Source of the DNA: Sulfurimonas sp. HSL-1716
Lineage (GTDB): Bacteria; Campylobacterota; Campylobacteria; Campylobacterales; Sulfurimonadaceae
Length of the DNA: 64,000 bases
Assembly: GCF_039645975.1 (NCBI RefSeq)
Contig: NZ_CP147918.1
Location: 868,001-932,000, forward strand
Direction of reading: 5' to 3'
Position numbers and translations under genes: made by a program. Below, piece by piece: positions 1-9,247 of this stretch; the stretch's first letter is position 1, and each line of letters starts with the position of its first letter. The notes beneath the pieces were generated by a model. The model saw nothing but the letters and a program-made list of their open reading frames with translations. It did no database searches and was not told the DNA's origin.

Positions 1-16
1 TATTACAGTTAAAATC

Positions 17-25
17 TGTTAGAAT
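17..25 (+). promoter_or_regulatory. Extended -10 promoter of the diguanylate cyclase gene
   Basis: TG at 17-18, one spacer base, then TAGAAT at 20-25 form an extended -10 element. A purine-rich Shine-Dalgarno stretch (AAAGGAAA, 43-50) follows and precedes the TTG start at 57. No -35 is evident, which is usual for sigma-70 promoters in Campylobacterota. Assigned by motif only. Confidence 0.4.
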
Positions 26-56
26 CCCGTCTTAATAAAATTAAAGGAAATATACT

Positions 57-1454
57 TTGTCGGATAGATTAAAGACGGTCGAACGTCAAAACAGTGTACT
101 TCATAAATTAAACGAAATTGCGGCCATATCTGATATAAGTCCTATAGAGACACTCAGAAAAGCGTTGGAAATAGGCAAAGAGTATTTCGGTTTGGAGTTT
201 GGGATCGTCAGTCATATCGTCGGTGAAGAGTATAGGGTCGATGTTCAGTCATCGCCTCCCCAGACGCTGTTTGACGGACAGTTGTTCGAACTTGGTTCGA
301 CGTATTGCAAAACGACACTGGAAACGGATAGTGTTTTAGCCATTACCGATGTCACGACGTCGAAATATAGAGGCCATCCATGCCACAGAGACTTCAATCT
401 TGTGTCATACATAGGAGCTCCTATCAGAGTAAACTCAAAAATTTACGGTACGATAAACTTCTCTTCGGCTCAAGCCAGACATTTGGAATATGACAAGATA
501 GACGATGAGTTCATGAAGCTTCTTGCACGGTGGGCGGGATCGTTTCTGGAGAGACAATCCGTTCTTGACGAGCTTTCTCTTGCAAAACAGCAGTTTGAAA
601 TGATCTTTGAAAACAATGCATCGGGAATACTGCTTATCGACAGCAGTTGCCAGATATTGATGGTTAACAAGCGTTTTTGTGAGATCATCGGTTTTTCAAA
701 ATCCGAACTTGTAGGAGAAAATGCGATAATCTATTATTTAGACGATCTTTCCTACCAAACTGCTCGGGAAAAAATTCTCAATACCGATAAAAATTCCTAT
801 CTGCATATGGAGCATCAGCTTAAAAGAAAAGACGGCAAACTTATCTGGTGCGAATTTATCGGTTCTCAGATCGAACTGACAAAACAAAAGAGTGCCATGA
901 TCTGGAGTATTTTGGATGTTACACTTCAAAAAGAGATGCAGGAAAAACTTGAGAAACAGGCTACGACGGATTATTTGACGGAACTTTTTAACAGAAGGTA
1001 TTTCACCGGCCGTTTAGAAGAGGAGATATCTAAAATTAAAAGAGATGAACACCATGAGATATCTTTAATCATGTTTGATCTCGACAGGTTCAAAGATATC
1101 AACGATACGTTCGGACATCTGATCGGTGATATCGTTTTGAAAAAGTTTGCCGATATCTTAAAACTTAATTCAAGAAAAGCGGATATTATCGGAAGGATAG
1201 GAGGTGAAGAGTTCGCTATGATTCTTCCCGATACGAATATAGACAACGCCGTTGTTCTGGCAAACAGGATTTTGCAGGAAACTTTTGAAACGAAGATAGA
1301 GATTGAAAACGGGAGTGTCGGGTTTACGGTAAGTATCGGCGTGACGGCTTTATCGGCGGATGATATAAACTATGACACGCCTATAGTGCGCGTAGACAAA
1401 GCTCTTTATGCTGCAAAGACAAGCGGACGCAACAAAATCGAGGTAAATGTTTAA
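57..1454 (+). CDS. GAF-PAS-GGDEF diguanylate cyclase
   Basis: Likely makes the second messenger cyclic di-GMP from two GTP. The 465-residue protein has an N-terminal GAF domain (about 20-165), a PAS domain (about 178-292, including a VNKRFCEIIGFSKSEL stretch) and a C-terminal GGDEF domain (about 300-463). The active-site signature reads GGEEF (382-386), a functional variant. An inhibitory I-site RxxD (RKAD, 373-376) lies exactly five residues upstream, so product feedback is expected. No membrane segment or signal peptide is visible, so it should be a soluble cytoplasmic sensor with two ligand-binding modules of unknown ligand. The start is TTG, supported by the AAAGGAAA upstream. Its last four bases overlap the convergent flavoprotein gene. 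No EAL domain is present. Confidence 0.9.
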   Translation: MSDRLKTVERQNSVLHKLNEIAAISDISPIETLRKALEIGKEYFGLEFGIVSHIVGEEYRVDVQSSPPQTLFDGQLFELGSTYCKTTLETDSVLAITDVTTSKYRGHPCHRDFNLVSYIGAPIRVNSKIYGTINFSSAQARHLEYDKIDDEFMKLLARWAGSFLERQSVLDELSLAKQQFEMIFENNASGILLIDSSCQILMVNKRFCEIIGFSKSELVGENAIIYYLDDLSYQTAREKILNTDKNSYLHMEHQLKRKDGKLIWCEFIGSQIELTKQKSAMIWSILDVTLQKEMQEKLEKQATTDYLTELFNRRYFTGRLEEEISKIKRDEHHEISLIMFDLDRFKDINDTFGHLIGDIVLKKFADILKLNSRKADIIGRIGGEEFAMILPDTNIDNAVVLANRILQETFETKIEIENGSVGFTVSIGVTALSADDINYDTPIVRVDKALYAAKTSGRNKIEVNV

Positions 1455-2686
1455 GAAAAGCCGTTCAAGACCGCTTTGGCACATTGATGAGCGGATGCGA
1501 ACGCGAACTGAAAGTTGTATCCGCCGCGCTCTCCAGTGACATCGAGCACTTCACCGATAAAGTAGAGATCTTTTACCTTTTTGGACTCAAAACTTTTAGC
1601 ATCAATTTCATTGGTATTTACTCCGCCGCCGCATACTTCTGCATGTTTATAGCCGTGAGTATCGATGATCCTGAGTCTGTAGTTTTGAAGTTTGTTCATT
1701 ATCCCTTTTATCATCTTTGTGTTCAAGTGCAGAGCCTGCATACTCTCTTGTATCTTCATCTCCTTTAAAACGACGGCTGCAAGTTTTGAGGGGATGATCC
1801 CGCTAAGAAGGCTCAAGACAGAGTGCTGCGGGACTTTTTTACATAGCTGAAGCAACTGTGCCGATAGAGACTGCGGATTAAACTCTGAAATAAGATCGAG
1901 AGACAATTCGACCTCTTGATGATTCAAAAGTGCTTTTGAAGCAGTCTGCGAGATATCGAGCACGGCAAGACCGGAGATGCCGTAAGCGGTAAAAAGGATA
2001 TCCCCTTTGATACTTTTTTCTTTGAATCTGTCTACATAGACACAGATCCTGCCTCTCACTTTGACGCCCGAGAGCATCCCGTTGTGCTCAGAATCGCTGT
2101 GAAGCCCGACTAGTGAAGGGTAAGGCTCAGATATCGTGTGTCCCAAAGAGCGTGCAAATTTCAACCCGTCGTCGTTTCCGCCGAGCTGAGGGGCGGCTTT
2201 GAGTCCGCTTGCGACGATGAGCGCATCGTAACCGCCGTAACGCTTTTCATTATCATTACATGTAAGCGTAAAGCATTTGTCTTTAGTGATCGATTCCACT
2301 CTGTGGCCGTTAAAGATCTTTACATCAAGGTTCGCCAGCGTCTCTTCAAAAGCACTTAGGACGCTTTTTGCTTCGTACGAGAGCGGATAGCATTTGCCGT
2401 CCTCTTTGCAAAAGAGAAGCAGCCCTAGAGAGTTCATAAACTTTTCAAGCTCTTTGAATCCGAACCGTTTTAAAGCGTACTCCGCAAATTGCGGATTATC
2501 GGATATATAGTTTGAGACGTCGATATTTTTGTTTGAGATATTGCAGTGCCCGTTCCCAGAAACGAGTATTTTCTTTGCATTTTTAGAATTTTGCTCAAAG
2601 AGCTCGACTTGAACACCCTCTCTTGCCAAAATGACCGAGGCGGTCAATCCGGCGGCTCCGGCTCCGATGATCGCTACTTTTTTCAT
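1451..2686 (-). CDS. HI0933/BaiN-family NAD(P)/FAD-dependent flavoprotein
   Basis: A 411-residue flavoprotein whose N-terminus carries a Rossmann dinucleotide-binding motif, GAGAAGLTAS, for FAD. This is followed by the family-typical VSGNGHCNISN segment. The C-terminal part has GGVNTNEID and a GEVLDVTGERGGYNFQFAFASA stretch that closes the FAD site. Length and motifs fit the HI0933-like family, which includes BaiN and relatives. Members are poorly characterised oxidoreductases, and the substrate cannot be told from sequence. It is transcribed alone, convergent with the diguanylate cyclase (4-base overlap of 3' ends) and divergent from atpB. Confidence 0.85.
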   Translation of the reverse strand: MKKVAIIGAGAAGLTASVILAREGVQVELFEQNSKNAKKILVSGNGHCNISNKNIDVSNYISDNPQFAEYALKRFGFKELEKFMNSLGLLLFCKEDGKCYPLSYEAKSVLSAFEETLANLDVKIFNGHRVESITKDKCFTLTCNDNEKRYGGYDALIVASGLKAAPQLGGNDDGLKFARSLGHTISEPYPSLVGLHSDSEHNGMLSGVKVRGRICVYVDRFKEKSIKGDILFTAYGISGLAVLDISQTASKALLNHQEVELSLDLISEFNPQSLSAQLLQLCKKVPQHSVLSLLSGIIPSKLAAVVLKEMKIQESMQALHLNTKMIKGIMNKLQNYRLRIIDTHGYKHAEVCGGGVNTNEIDAKSFESKKVKDLYFIGEVLDVTGERGGYNFQFAFASAHQCAKAVLNGFS

Positions 2687-2772
2687 AACAGAATTATAGC
2701 CAAAGAGAGCCTTTTATCTCTATAATCTTCTTATGCAGGGATGTAAAAAGAATAGTTTAATAGAAGTTTTTA

Positions 2773-2778
2773 TATAAT
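2773..2778 (+). promoter_or_regulatory. -10 element of the atpB promoter
   Basis: A perfect TATAAT lies 32 bases before the atpB start codon, in the AT-rich gap between the divergent flavoprotein and atpB. A GACAGGGG stretch just before the start codon can serve as ribosome-binding site. Motif-based call. Confidence 0.5.
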
Positions 2779-2810
2779 CACGCAATTATTTCAAGACAGG
2801 GGCATCTCGA

Positions 2811-3488
2811 ATGGGTGAATTATTTACATTCTTTGGTTTGATTTCAGAGAACCATATTTTCATATTTATTACGCATACGCTTTTTACAGCGGCTATCGTA
2901 CTAGTACTGGCTAAGGTCGCAATGTCGAATCTACGTGTGGTTCCCACAGGTACTCAAAACGTTTTAGAAGCATACCTCGGCGGTGTGCTTGCAATGGGGG
3001 CAGACGTAATGGGTAAAGAGGAAGCGCGCCGTTATCTTCCTCTAGTAGCAACGATCGGTCTATTTGTCGGTATTGCAAACATTATAGGAATCATTCCTGG
3101 TTTTGAAGCTCCGTCTTCATCTCTAAACTTTACTTTGGCGTTAGCTTTAGTCGTGTTTTTCTATTATAACTTCGAAGGTATCCGCCGTAACGGTATCATT
3201 TCGTATTTCGCGCATTTTATGGGGCCTGTTTGGTGGCTGGCTTGGTTGATGTTCCCGATCGAGATCGTTTCTCATATCTCTCGTATCATCTCTCTTAGCT
3301 TCCGTCTCTTCGGTAACGTTAAAGGTGACGATATGTTCTTAGCGGTAATCTTGATGCTGGCACCTTGGTTCTTGCCTATCATCCCGTTTGCGCTTCTTAC
3401 TTTTATGGCATTTTTGCAAGCGTTCATCTTTATGATGCTTACTTATGTTTATCTTGGCGGTGCTGTAGCGGTCTCTGAAGATCACTAA
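2811..3488 (+). CDS. atpB: F0F1 ATP synthase subunit a
   Basis: Membrane subunit a of the F0 sector, which forms the two proton half-channels against the c-ring. The 225-residue protein has five to six hydrophobic helices (about 18-38, 77-97, 105-120, 138-158, 175-195, 198-220). The essential arginine is R165 in the SLSFRLFGN motif. The family-typical N (FGN) and the C-terminal helix with Q203 are also present. It is isolated from the other atp genes, as in Campylobacter and Helicobacter. It is followed after 12 bases by a small membrane protein and then by unrelated metabolic genes. The ATG start has a plausible Shine-Dalgarno and a TATAAT promoter upstream. Confidence 0.96.
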   Translation: MGELFTFFGLISENHIFIFITHTLFTAAIVLVLAKVAMSNLRVVPTGTQNVLEAYLGGVLAMGADVMGKEEARRYLPLVATIGLFVGIANIIGIIPGFEAPSSSLNFTLALALVVFFYYNFEGIRRNGIISYFAHFMGPVWWLAWLMFPIEIVSHISRIISLSFRLFGNVKGDDMFLAVILMLAPWFLPIIPFALLTFMAFLQAFIFMMLTYVYLGGAVAVSEDH

Positions 3489-3500
3489 CCCGTAACGATC

Positions 3501-3782
3501 ATGCAAAAAACAACGTTTGACAGAATTCTTGGTTTCTTGCATGGTGCCTCGCTGGCCTTTGTTATCATAGGCACGTTTATGACATTTAAGCTCTTTCTTT
3601 TTTTGGGTGTCATAAACTCTTTGCTCGTCTCATTCGTATTTCTTTTCATCTCTTTGGTAGTAATGCTTTTGATCGATTCGTTCAGGGTAAGAAGAATGCA
3701 TCTTGAAGAGATCAAAAAACAGACAAAGATCCTGCAGACGATAGAAAAGCGGCTTGATGATAAAAAGCTACTTGATAACTGA
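3501..3782 (+). CDS. Small two-helix membrane protein, function unknown
   Basis: A 93-residue protein with two hydrophobic segments (about 15-33 and 36-58) and a charged, helical C-terminal tail rich in Lys, Glu and Arg (62-93), which probably lies in the cytoplasm. It lies 12 bases after atpB and overlaps the next gene by 26 to 29 bases, so it is almost certainly cotranscribed with atpB. The position next to subunit a might suggest an assembly role like AtpI/AtpZ. I see no sequence motif that supports this, so function is left open. Confidence 0.7.
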   Translation: MQKTTFDRILGFLHGASLAFVIIGTFMTFKLFLFLGVINSLLVSFVFLFISLVVMLLIDSFRVRRMHLEEIKKQTKILQTIEKRLDDKKLLDN

Positions 3783-4314
3783 TCCCGCCTACTACGGAAC
3801 CGATACTAAAACATTCTCCACAAAACTCTCATCGATACTTGACAGCAGCAAGACAGACTTTGCTCTTTACAGAGATAAAGAAAACAAAAATTATGCCCGA
3901 TTCGCAGAAATTTTTGTCTCTACATGCAAAAGCAGAAAGATCGCGCCGATTCTGCACCAAGATTATATGCTTGCAGATACCCTAAACGCTTACGGAGTGC
4001 ATCTGACTTCCGTTCAGTTCGATGATATCGGGCCGGCAAAACGGCTCGGGCTTTTCGTGGTAGTGAGTACGCATACCTTTGACGAGATCAAAAAAGCGAG
4101 CGAACTCGGAGCCGACGCCGTGACATACAGCCCCGTCTTTTTTTCGCCGGGCAAAGGAATTCCAAAAGGTTTAGCTCGTTTAAAAGAAATTGTAGGTAAA
4201 ATAAACATTAAAATAATCGCACTGGGCGGAATCACGACGGATGAGCAGGTAAGAGCTGTAGAGTCATGCGGAGTTTTTGCTTATGCATCAATCAGAAAAT
4301 TTATAAAGGCCTAA
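3757..4314 (+). CDS. TenI/ThiE-like thiamine phosphate synthase-family protein
   Basis: A short TIM-barrel protein (185 residues from ATG 3757; TTG at 3754 is also possible). It opens with the family-typical LITDP strand and contains HLTSVQFDD (equivalent to the HLGQ-D region), TFDEIKKASELGADAVTYSPVF and a C-terminal phosphate-binding IIALGGIT. ThiE proteins are usually about 210 residues and read GxVFxTxTK, where this one reads YSPVFFSPGKG. It therefore looks more like the TenI branch, or a thiazole tautomerase or orphan homolog, than a certain thiamine phosphate synthase. Its 5' end overlaps the upstream membrane-protein gene. It is followed by gatB after three bases. Confidence 0.75.
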   Translation: MIKSYLITDPAYYGTDTKTFSTKLSSILDSSKTDFALYRDKENKNYARFAEIFVSTCKSRKIAPILHQDYMLADTLNAYGVHLTSVQFDDIGPAKRLGLFVVVSTHTFDEIKKASELGADAVTYSPVFFSPGKGIPKGLARLKEIVGKINIKIIALGGITTDEQVRAVESCGVFAYASIRKFIKA

Positions 4315-4317
4315 ATA

Positions 4318-5742
4318 ATGTTTGAAATAGTCATAGGACTAGAGGTTCACGTACAACTTAATACAAAAACAAAACTTTTTTGCTCATGCCCTACAAGTTT
4401 TAACCATAAACAAAATACCAACACTTGCCCTACCTGTCTGGCACTTCCAGGAGCTTTGCCCGTCTTTAACAAAGAGGTGTTAAAAAAAGCGGTGATGTTT
4501 GGAACGGCGATAGACGCGACGATCAACAGAACTTCATATTTTGACAGAAAATCCTACTTTTACCCTGACAGCCCTTCGGCTTACCAGATCACTCAGCTTT
4601 ATACTCCGATAGTCGAACATGGAAAACTGGAGATAGATTTTGAAGACGGAAGCAAAAAGATCATAGGCATCAACCGCGCGCACATAGAAGCGGATGCGGG
4701 GAAAAACATCCATGACGGCGATATCTCCAAAGTGGATCTGAACCGTGCGGGAACTCCGCTTTTGGAGATAGTTTCTGAGCCTGATATGAGAAGTGCGGAA
4801 GAGGCGATACTCTACCTTAAAAAGCTCCACTCGATCGTAAGATATCTCGATATCTCCGATGCAAACATGCAAGAGGGGTCTTTTCGCGTGGATGTGAACG
4901 TTTCCATTCGTCCTAAAGGAGATGAGAATCTCTATACCCGTGTCGAGATCAAGAATATCAACTCTTTTAGATTTATTCAAAGAGCTATCGAGCTTGAAGT
5001 GGCTCGTCAAAAAGAGGCTTGGGAAGACGGTGTATACGATCAAGAGATCGTTCAAGAAACCCGTCTTTTCGATCAGGCGAAACAGGAGACCAGAAGTATG
5101 CGCGGCAAGGAAGAAGCGGCGGATTACCGTTACTTCCCGGAACCCGACCTTTTAAAAGCGGTCGTTACCGATGAAATGTACGTTCAGGCGACGCAGATCC
5201 CAGAACTTCCCGATGAGAAAAAAGAGCGTTTCGTTAAAGATTTCGGTATGAACGAGTATAATGCTTCGGTCATTACTTCTACTTTAGAGATGGCGAAATT
5301 CTTTGAAGAGATGATGGATGAAGGTATAAGCGCTAAAAATGCGGTAACCTGGCTTACGGTCGAGCTTCAAGGGCGTCTAAAAGGCGGTATGAGTGTCGAA
5401 ACCTCGCCTGTGGATGCAAAAAAACTGGGAATGCTGGTAAAACGCATCGAAGACAACACTATCAGCGGCAAAGCGGCAAAAGAGGTGCTTGATTATCTGA
5501 TGGAGAATGAAAGCGGCGTCGACGATGCTATCGACAAACTCGGTCTCAAACAGGTAAGTGATACGGGTGCTATCGAGGCTATCATCGATGAGATCCTTGC
5601 TGCAAACCAGGACAAGGTCGCTGAATATAAAAGCGGAAAAGACAAACTGTTCGGATTCTTCGTGGGTCAAACCATGAAAGCTTCAAAAGGCAGTGCAAAT
5701 CCTCAGGCGGTCAATGACATACTAAAAGCAAAATTGAGTTAA
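4318..5742 (+). CDS. gatB: Asp-tRNA(Asn)/Glu-tRNA(Gln) amidotransferase subunit B
   Basis: Subunit B of GatCAB, which binds mischarged tRNA and activates its Glu or Asp for amidation. This is the indirect route used by Campylobacterota, which lack GlnRS. The 474-residue length is normal. The N-terminal signature GLEVHVQL (catalytic metal region), the Cys cluster CSC...CPTC (zinc-type site), [14 protein letters not shown] and [17 protein letters not shown] are all intact. The C-terminal helical YqeY-like tail (about 325-474) contacts tRNA. gatA and gatC are not in the window. It is followed after two bases by the ion-channel gene. Confidence 0.97.
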   Translation: MFEIVIGLEVHVQLNTKTKLFCSCPTSFNHKQNTNTCPTCLALPGALPVFNKEVLKKAVMFGTAIDATINRTSYFDRKSYFYPDSPSAYQITQLYTPIVEHGKLEIDFEDGSKKIIGINRAHIEADAGKNIHDGDISKVDLNRAGTPLLEIVSEPDMRSAEEAILYLKKLHSIVRYLDISDANMQEGSFRVDVNVSIRPKGDENLYTRVEIKNINSFRFIQRAIELEVARQKEAWEDGVYDQEIVQETRLFDQAKQETRSMRGKEEAADYRYFPEPDLLKAVVTDEMYVQATQIPELPDEKKERFVKDFGMNEYNASVITSTLEMAKFFEEMMDEGISAKNAVTWLTVELQGRLKGGMSVETSPVDAKKLGMLVKRIEDNTISGKAAKEVLDYLMENESGVDDAIDKLGLKQVSDTGAIEAIIDEILAANQDKVAEYKSGKDKLFGFFVGQTMKASKGSANPQAVNDILKAKLS

Positions 5743-5744
5743 CT

Positions 5745-7310
5745 ATGAATATAGCAAAGCGTTTGTTTATCGGAGCCGTTTATGCCATAAACGGTTCTAA
5801 AAAGTATGAAAACACAAAACGCTTTTTTTACAACTTTTTAGAAAACGATCAATATAGATTCAAAAAATATGTTGATTTTTTTATGATGATTCTCATCTTT
5901 GCCAGCGTATTCATTCTTATTGAAGAGGTTAAGAACCATCTGAACGTCTATTTTAAATTTTTCAACGATTACGTGATATCGATCATCTTTATGATCGAGT
6001 ATACACTTCGCCTGTGGGTATATGATAGTTCGACCTCCATCATAATCGCGCAGTATGAGAAAGACACGGCGCTTTCGCGTGATTTTCGTCTGAGACGTGC
6101 TTTATACAAGGTGATGAGATCGAAGTTCGAGCATATCCGTTCGATCAGTTCCATTATAGATCTGCTTGCGATCGTCCCGTTCTTCCATGAACTCAGACTG
6201 CTCCGCATCTTTATTCTCTTTAGAATATTCAAACTTTTCAGATATACAAGAAGCGTTAAAACATTTGCTTCGGTTCTTTTGTCAAAGAAGTTCGAATTTA
6301 TAACGCTTCTTATCTTTGCTTCTATCATCATCTTTGTATCGTCCGTCCTCGTATACATCATGGAAGCACACCTTCCCGAATCTCCGATAAAAACGCTCTT
6401 TGACGCTTTTTACTGGTCGGTTGTGACCATATCTACCGTCGGATACGGAGATATCGTTACGGTAAGCGAAGCGGGGCGTATCGTTGCCGTTATCGTTATC
6501 ACATCGGGGATCGCGGTCATGGCGTTTACGACATCTTTGGTCGTTTCTGCTTTCACCGAAAAGATCGAAGAGATAAAAGAGATCAAGAATATCGAAGATA
6601 TCGCCAAACTGAAAAAAATATATCTGATCTGCGGATATAAAGAGATCGGCCGCCAAGTAGCTCTGAAACTAAAAAAAGACGGACTAAACATAGTGGTCTT
6701 GGATAAAGAGAAAAAATATGTAGATGAAGCCGTGCATGACGGTTTCATTGCATTTGACCATGATTCCGGACTGCTCAGTACTTATGAAAACCTAAAGCTC
6801 AATATCAATACTCAGGTAAAATACGTTTTGTGTCTGGAAGACAGCGATATAGACAACATTTATACGATTCTTACGGTAAGATCTATCAGCAAGCAGGTCG
6901 AGATAATCTCCATTTTGCAAAACAAGCAAAACAGAAAGAAACTTGAACTGGCCGGTGTTTCAAATATCGTCTTTTCTCAGGAGTTTATCGGTCTTATTGC
7001 AAAAGAGTATATCGGTCAGCCGGTCGCTTTTGAGCTTATTCATGCACTTAGATCGGAAACGAACGGCATACAGATATCCGAAATACTGGTAGACGACGTT
7101 ATGATACGGTACAACGGAAGTATCGCCGATATCGACAGCAGCAGGTTTAAACTTCTGCTTTTGGGGATATATAAGAGTTCCATGAACCATTTTCTTTTCA
7201 ACCCGATCGAAAATACACTGCTCGAAACGGGAGATATGCTTATAATCGTAGGTGACTACGTATTTATAGAAGAGTTTAAAAAATACCTTCACACAAAGAG
7301 TGACAGATGA
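5745..7310 (+). CDS. Six-helix voltage-sensor-type K+ channel with RCK domain
   Basis: A 521-residue potassium channel subunit. Helices S1 to S4 lie at about 43-170. S4 carries spaced arginines (R151, R154, R160, R166, R169), like a voltage sensor. The pore follows (about 185-270), with the selectivity filter TVGYGD at 231-236. The cytoplasmic part holds a TrkA-N/RCK domain (about 291-410) and a TrkA-C-like domain (about 430-515). The Rossmann loop reads GYKEIG in place of GxGxxG, so nucleotide binding may be weak or altered. Its stop codon overlaps the start of a second TrkA-like protein (ATGA, four bases), suggesting that the two are made together and may form one gating ring. Kch-type channels are the nearest named family. 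Confidence 0.88.
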   Translation: MNIAKRLFIGAVYAINGSKKYENTKRFFYNFLENDQYRFKKYVDFFMMILIFASVFILIEEVKNHLNVYFKFFNDYVISIIFMIEYTLRLWVYDSSTSIIIAQYEKDTALSRDFRLRRALYKVMRSKFEHIRSISSIIDLLAIVPFFHELRLLRIFILFRIFKLFRYTRSVKTFASVLLSKKFEFITLLIFASIIIFVSSVLVYIMEAHLPESPIKTLFDAFYWSVVTISTVGYGDIVTVSEAGRIVAVIVITSGIAVMAFTTSLVVSAFTEKIEEIKEIKNIEDIAKLKKIYLICGYKEIGRQVALKLKKDGLNIVVLDKEKKYVDEAVHDGFIAFDHDSGLLSTYENLKLNINTQVKYVLCLEDSDIDNIYTILTVRSISKQVEIISILQNKQNRKKLELAGVSNIVFSQEFIGLIAKEYIGQPVAFELIHALRSETNGIQISEILVDDVMIRYNGSIADIDSSRFKLLLLGIYKSSMNHFLFNPIENTLLETGDMLIIVGDYVFIEEFKKYLHTKSDR

Positions 7311-8029
7311 AATCGGCAATAATATTCGGATATAACGAATTTGCGCTTGAGATCGCGCATAGTCTTAAGACGAAGTACAACGATCTCTCTCTTTTCGTAC
7401 TTGAAGACAAAGACTTTAAATTTCTTCAGGAAAACAATTTTAAAGTTTCGAAGTTCAGTATCGACGATGATTGGTCGGATCTGGAAAACGAATATGATAT
7501 CGATGAACTTATCGTGTTTTGTGCTCTTGAGGATACGGCGGAAAATATCTTTTTGACCATCTCGCTTAGAGCGGTGTACGAAAATTTGATCATTATCGCG
7601 CTCTCTTCCGATCAAGAAAGCGGAAGAAAGCTAAAAATGGCGGGTGCCAACAAGATAATCCCCATCACGCAAACAACGGTCAATATCATAACCGAGATGC
7701 TCGAACGTCCCTTTGTTACGGAGATATTAAATAACATTCTTTACTCGGACGATGAACTTCAAATAGCACAGGTTACTATAGAGCAAGATTCGGAAGTCAT
7801 AGGTCAGAACATAGAAAGCATAGACTGGAAAAACAGATACGGACTGCTTGTTCTGGCGATCATCAGAGAGAATCTGGACACCTCTTTCATATATACGAAA
7901 AAAGCCAATAAAGAGCCTTTGAAAGAGGATGATGTACTGGTTATCGTAGGTTATGAAAACGACATAAAAGAGTTCGAAAAAACGATCGGAAGGAGATACA
8001 ATGCCAATTGGCGTAATTGGAGCTGGTAA
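7307..8029 (+). CDS. Soluble TrkA-like (RCK) potassium-channel partner
   Basis: A 240-residue cytoplasmic protein with a TrkA-N fold (1-130; strand-loop IIFGYNEFALEIA) and a TrkA-C domain (about 150-235, ending in DDVLVIVGYENDIKEFEK). It resembles the C-terminal half of the channel encoded immediately upstream, including the motif xxLxMAGANKIIP corresponding to LELAGVSNIVF. The Gly-rich loop reads GYNEFA and has lost the last Gly, which argues against normal NAD binding. Coupling to the channel gene (4-base overlap) suggests a heteromeric regulatory ring. Its 3' end overlaps gpsA by 29 bases in another frame. Confidence 0.8.
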   Translation: MKSAIIFGYNEFALEIAHSLKTKYNDLSLFVLEDKDFKFLQENNFKVSKFSIDDDWSDLENEYDIDELIVFCALEDTAENIFLTISLRAVYENLIIIALSSDQESGRKLKMAGANKIIPITQTTVNIITEMLERPFVTEILNNILYSDDELQIAQVTIEQDSEVIGQNIESIDWKNRYGLLVLAIIRENLDTSFIYTKKANKEPLKEDDVLVIVGYENDIKEFEKTIGRRYNANWRNWSW

Positions 8030-8888
8030 ATGGGGCACGGCTCTGGCTTTTGCGTTGTCTGAAAAAAATGACGTATATATCGCTTCCAGAACACCGCGGG
8101 AGCTAAAAAACTTTATCTCGATAGAAGAGATACTAAAACTTGAATATCTCGTTATTACCATACCGGCACAGCAGATATCGGGATGGTTAAAAGAGCATTT
8201 CATGTTTAACGGCCAAAAAGTATTGGTAGCCTCAAAAGGCATAGAAGCGGCAACAGGAAAGTTTTTAAACGAGATATATGACGAGTATATCCCCGAAGAA
8301 AACATCTGCTTTTTATCGGGTCCCTCTTTTGCCGCGGAGGTGATGCACTCTCTTCCTACGGCTCTTGTTATCAACTCGAAAAACGAAGAACTCAGTGCAG
8401 AGTTTGCTTCTTTTTTCCCGAGTTTTATCAAGACCTATATGTCAACAGACGTGATGGGTGCAGAAATATCAGGTGCATATAAAAATGTCATCGCGATCGC
8501 TGCCGGTATCTGCGAAGGTCTGAAGCTCGGCAAAAATGCGGCAGCTTCACTCATCGCACGCGGTCTTGTAGAGATGCAGAGATTCGGACGTAACTATGGA
8601 ACAAAAGATGAAAGTTTCATAGGTCTCAGCGGTGCGGGTGATCTCTTTTTGACGGCATCTTCTACCATGTCGAGAAACTTCAGGGTAGGGCTCGGTCTGG
8701 CCGATGGAAAATCAAAAGAGACGATAGTAAAAGAGCTGGGCGAAGTAGCAGAGGGCATAGGTACGGCCTACGCTTTGCATATGATAGCAGAGGAAAAAAA
8801 GATATATCTCCCAATAGCCACCGAAGTCTACAAGATACTCGAAGGAAAAGATCCTAAAGAGAGTCTCAAAGACCTGCTTACGCAATAG
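8001..8888 (+). CDS. gpsA: NAD(P)-dependent glycerol-3-phosphate dehydrogenase
   Basis: Reduces dihydroxyacetone phosphate to sn-glycerol-3-phosphate for phospholipid synthesis. The Rossmann loop GAGKWGTA is at 7-14, followed by VASKGIE, LSGPSFAAEV and the catalytic Lys region SGAYKNVIAIAAGI. The signature SGAGDLFLT is near residue 212. At 295 residues it is about 30 shorter than the E. coli enzyme. The missing piece lies between the second Rossmann strand (YIASRTPREL) and TIPAQQ, where other GpsA proteins have a loop with YLPG. The start codon lies inside the 3' end of the TrkA-like gene, with a GGAGATACA Shine-Dalgarno directly upstream, so the overlap is well supported. Confidence 0.95.
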   Translation: MPIGVIGAGKWGTALAFALSEKNDVYIASRTPRELKNFISIEEILKLEYLVITIPAQQISGWLKEHFMFNGQKVLVASKGIEAATGKFLNEIYDEYIPEENICFLSGPSFAAEVMHSLPTALVINSKNEELSAEFASFFPSFIKTYMSTDVMGAEISGAYKNVIAIAAGICEGLKLGKNAAASLIARGLVEMQRFGRNYGTKDESFIGLSGAGDLFLTASSTMSRNFRVGLGLADGKSKETIVKELGEVAEGIGTAYALHMIAEEKKIYLPIATEVYKILEGKDPKESLKDLLTQ

Positions 8889-8991
8889 TTTCTTCCTGTA
8901 AACTATAGAAAAATTTCCAAAGGATTTGTATAAAGCATATTTGAATGGAAAAATATAAACAGCTCTATTTTGTTATCAGAAAATAAATAAG

Positions 8992-8997
8992 TATAAT
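8992..8997 (+). promoter_or_regulatory. -10 element before the DUF3185 gene
   Basis: TATAAT 32 bases upstream of the DUF3185 start, in a 140-base gap after gpsA. CAGGAG at 9017-9022 is a good ribosome-binding site. The gap also holds a 7-base inverted repeat (ATAGTTT/AAACTAT) just after the gpsA stop, but it lacks a T-run, so I do not call it a terminator. Confidence 0.5.
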
Positions 8998-9028
8998 ATT
9001 TGAATTAACATTTCATCAGGAGTTCAGT

Positions 9029-9244
9029 ATGGCAAATAGTTCAAATGGTACAATGAAATTAGTCGGTATTGTTTTAGCGGTCTTAGGTATTGGACTTGCA
9101 GTATGGGGTTACCAACTCTCCACATCCGTCGGTTCGCAAATCACTCATGCTATTACAGGCTCGCAAACAGACAAAGTGATGATGATGTATATCGGCGGTG
9201 CTGTCAGTTTTGTTGTCGGTGCATTTCTCTTTATAAAGAAGTAA
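9029..9244 (+). CDS. DUF3185-family small membrane protein
   Basis: A 71-residue protein with two membrane segments (about 10-27 and 50-69) separated by a polar loop containing STSVGSQITHAITGSQTDK. That loop matches the DUF3185 family pattern (GYQ-S-SVGSQ---AFTGS-TDK). Function is unknown, and the family is often seen as single small inner-membrane proteins. It is preceded by its own TATAAT and CAGGAG. A GTG-started anion transporter follows after three bases, so the two are probably cotranscribed. Confidence 0.8.
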   Translation: MANSSNGTMKLVGIVLAVLGIGLAVWGYQLSTSVGSQITHAITGSQTDKVMMMYIGGAVSFVVGAFLFIKK

Positions 9245-9247
9245 AGT

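Noticed and set aside
7727-8431. Minus-strand 234-codon open frame
   Set aside because: Antisense to the TrkA-like gene and gpsA, whose motifs are clear.
8885-8906. ATAGTTT/AAACTAT inverted repeat after gpsA as a terminator
   Set aside because: A weak AT-only stem that overlaps the stop codon and lacks a T-run.
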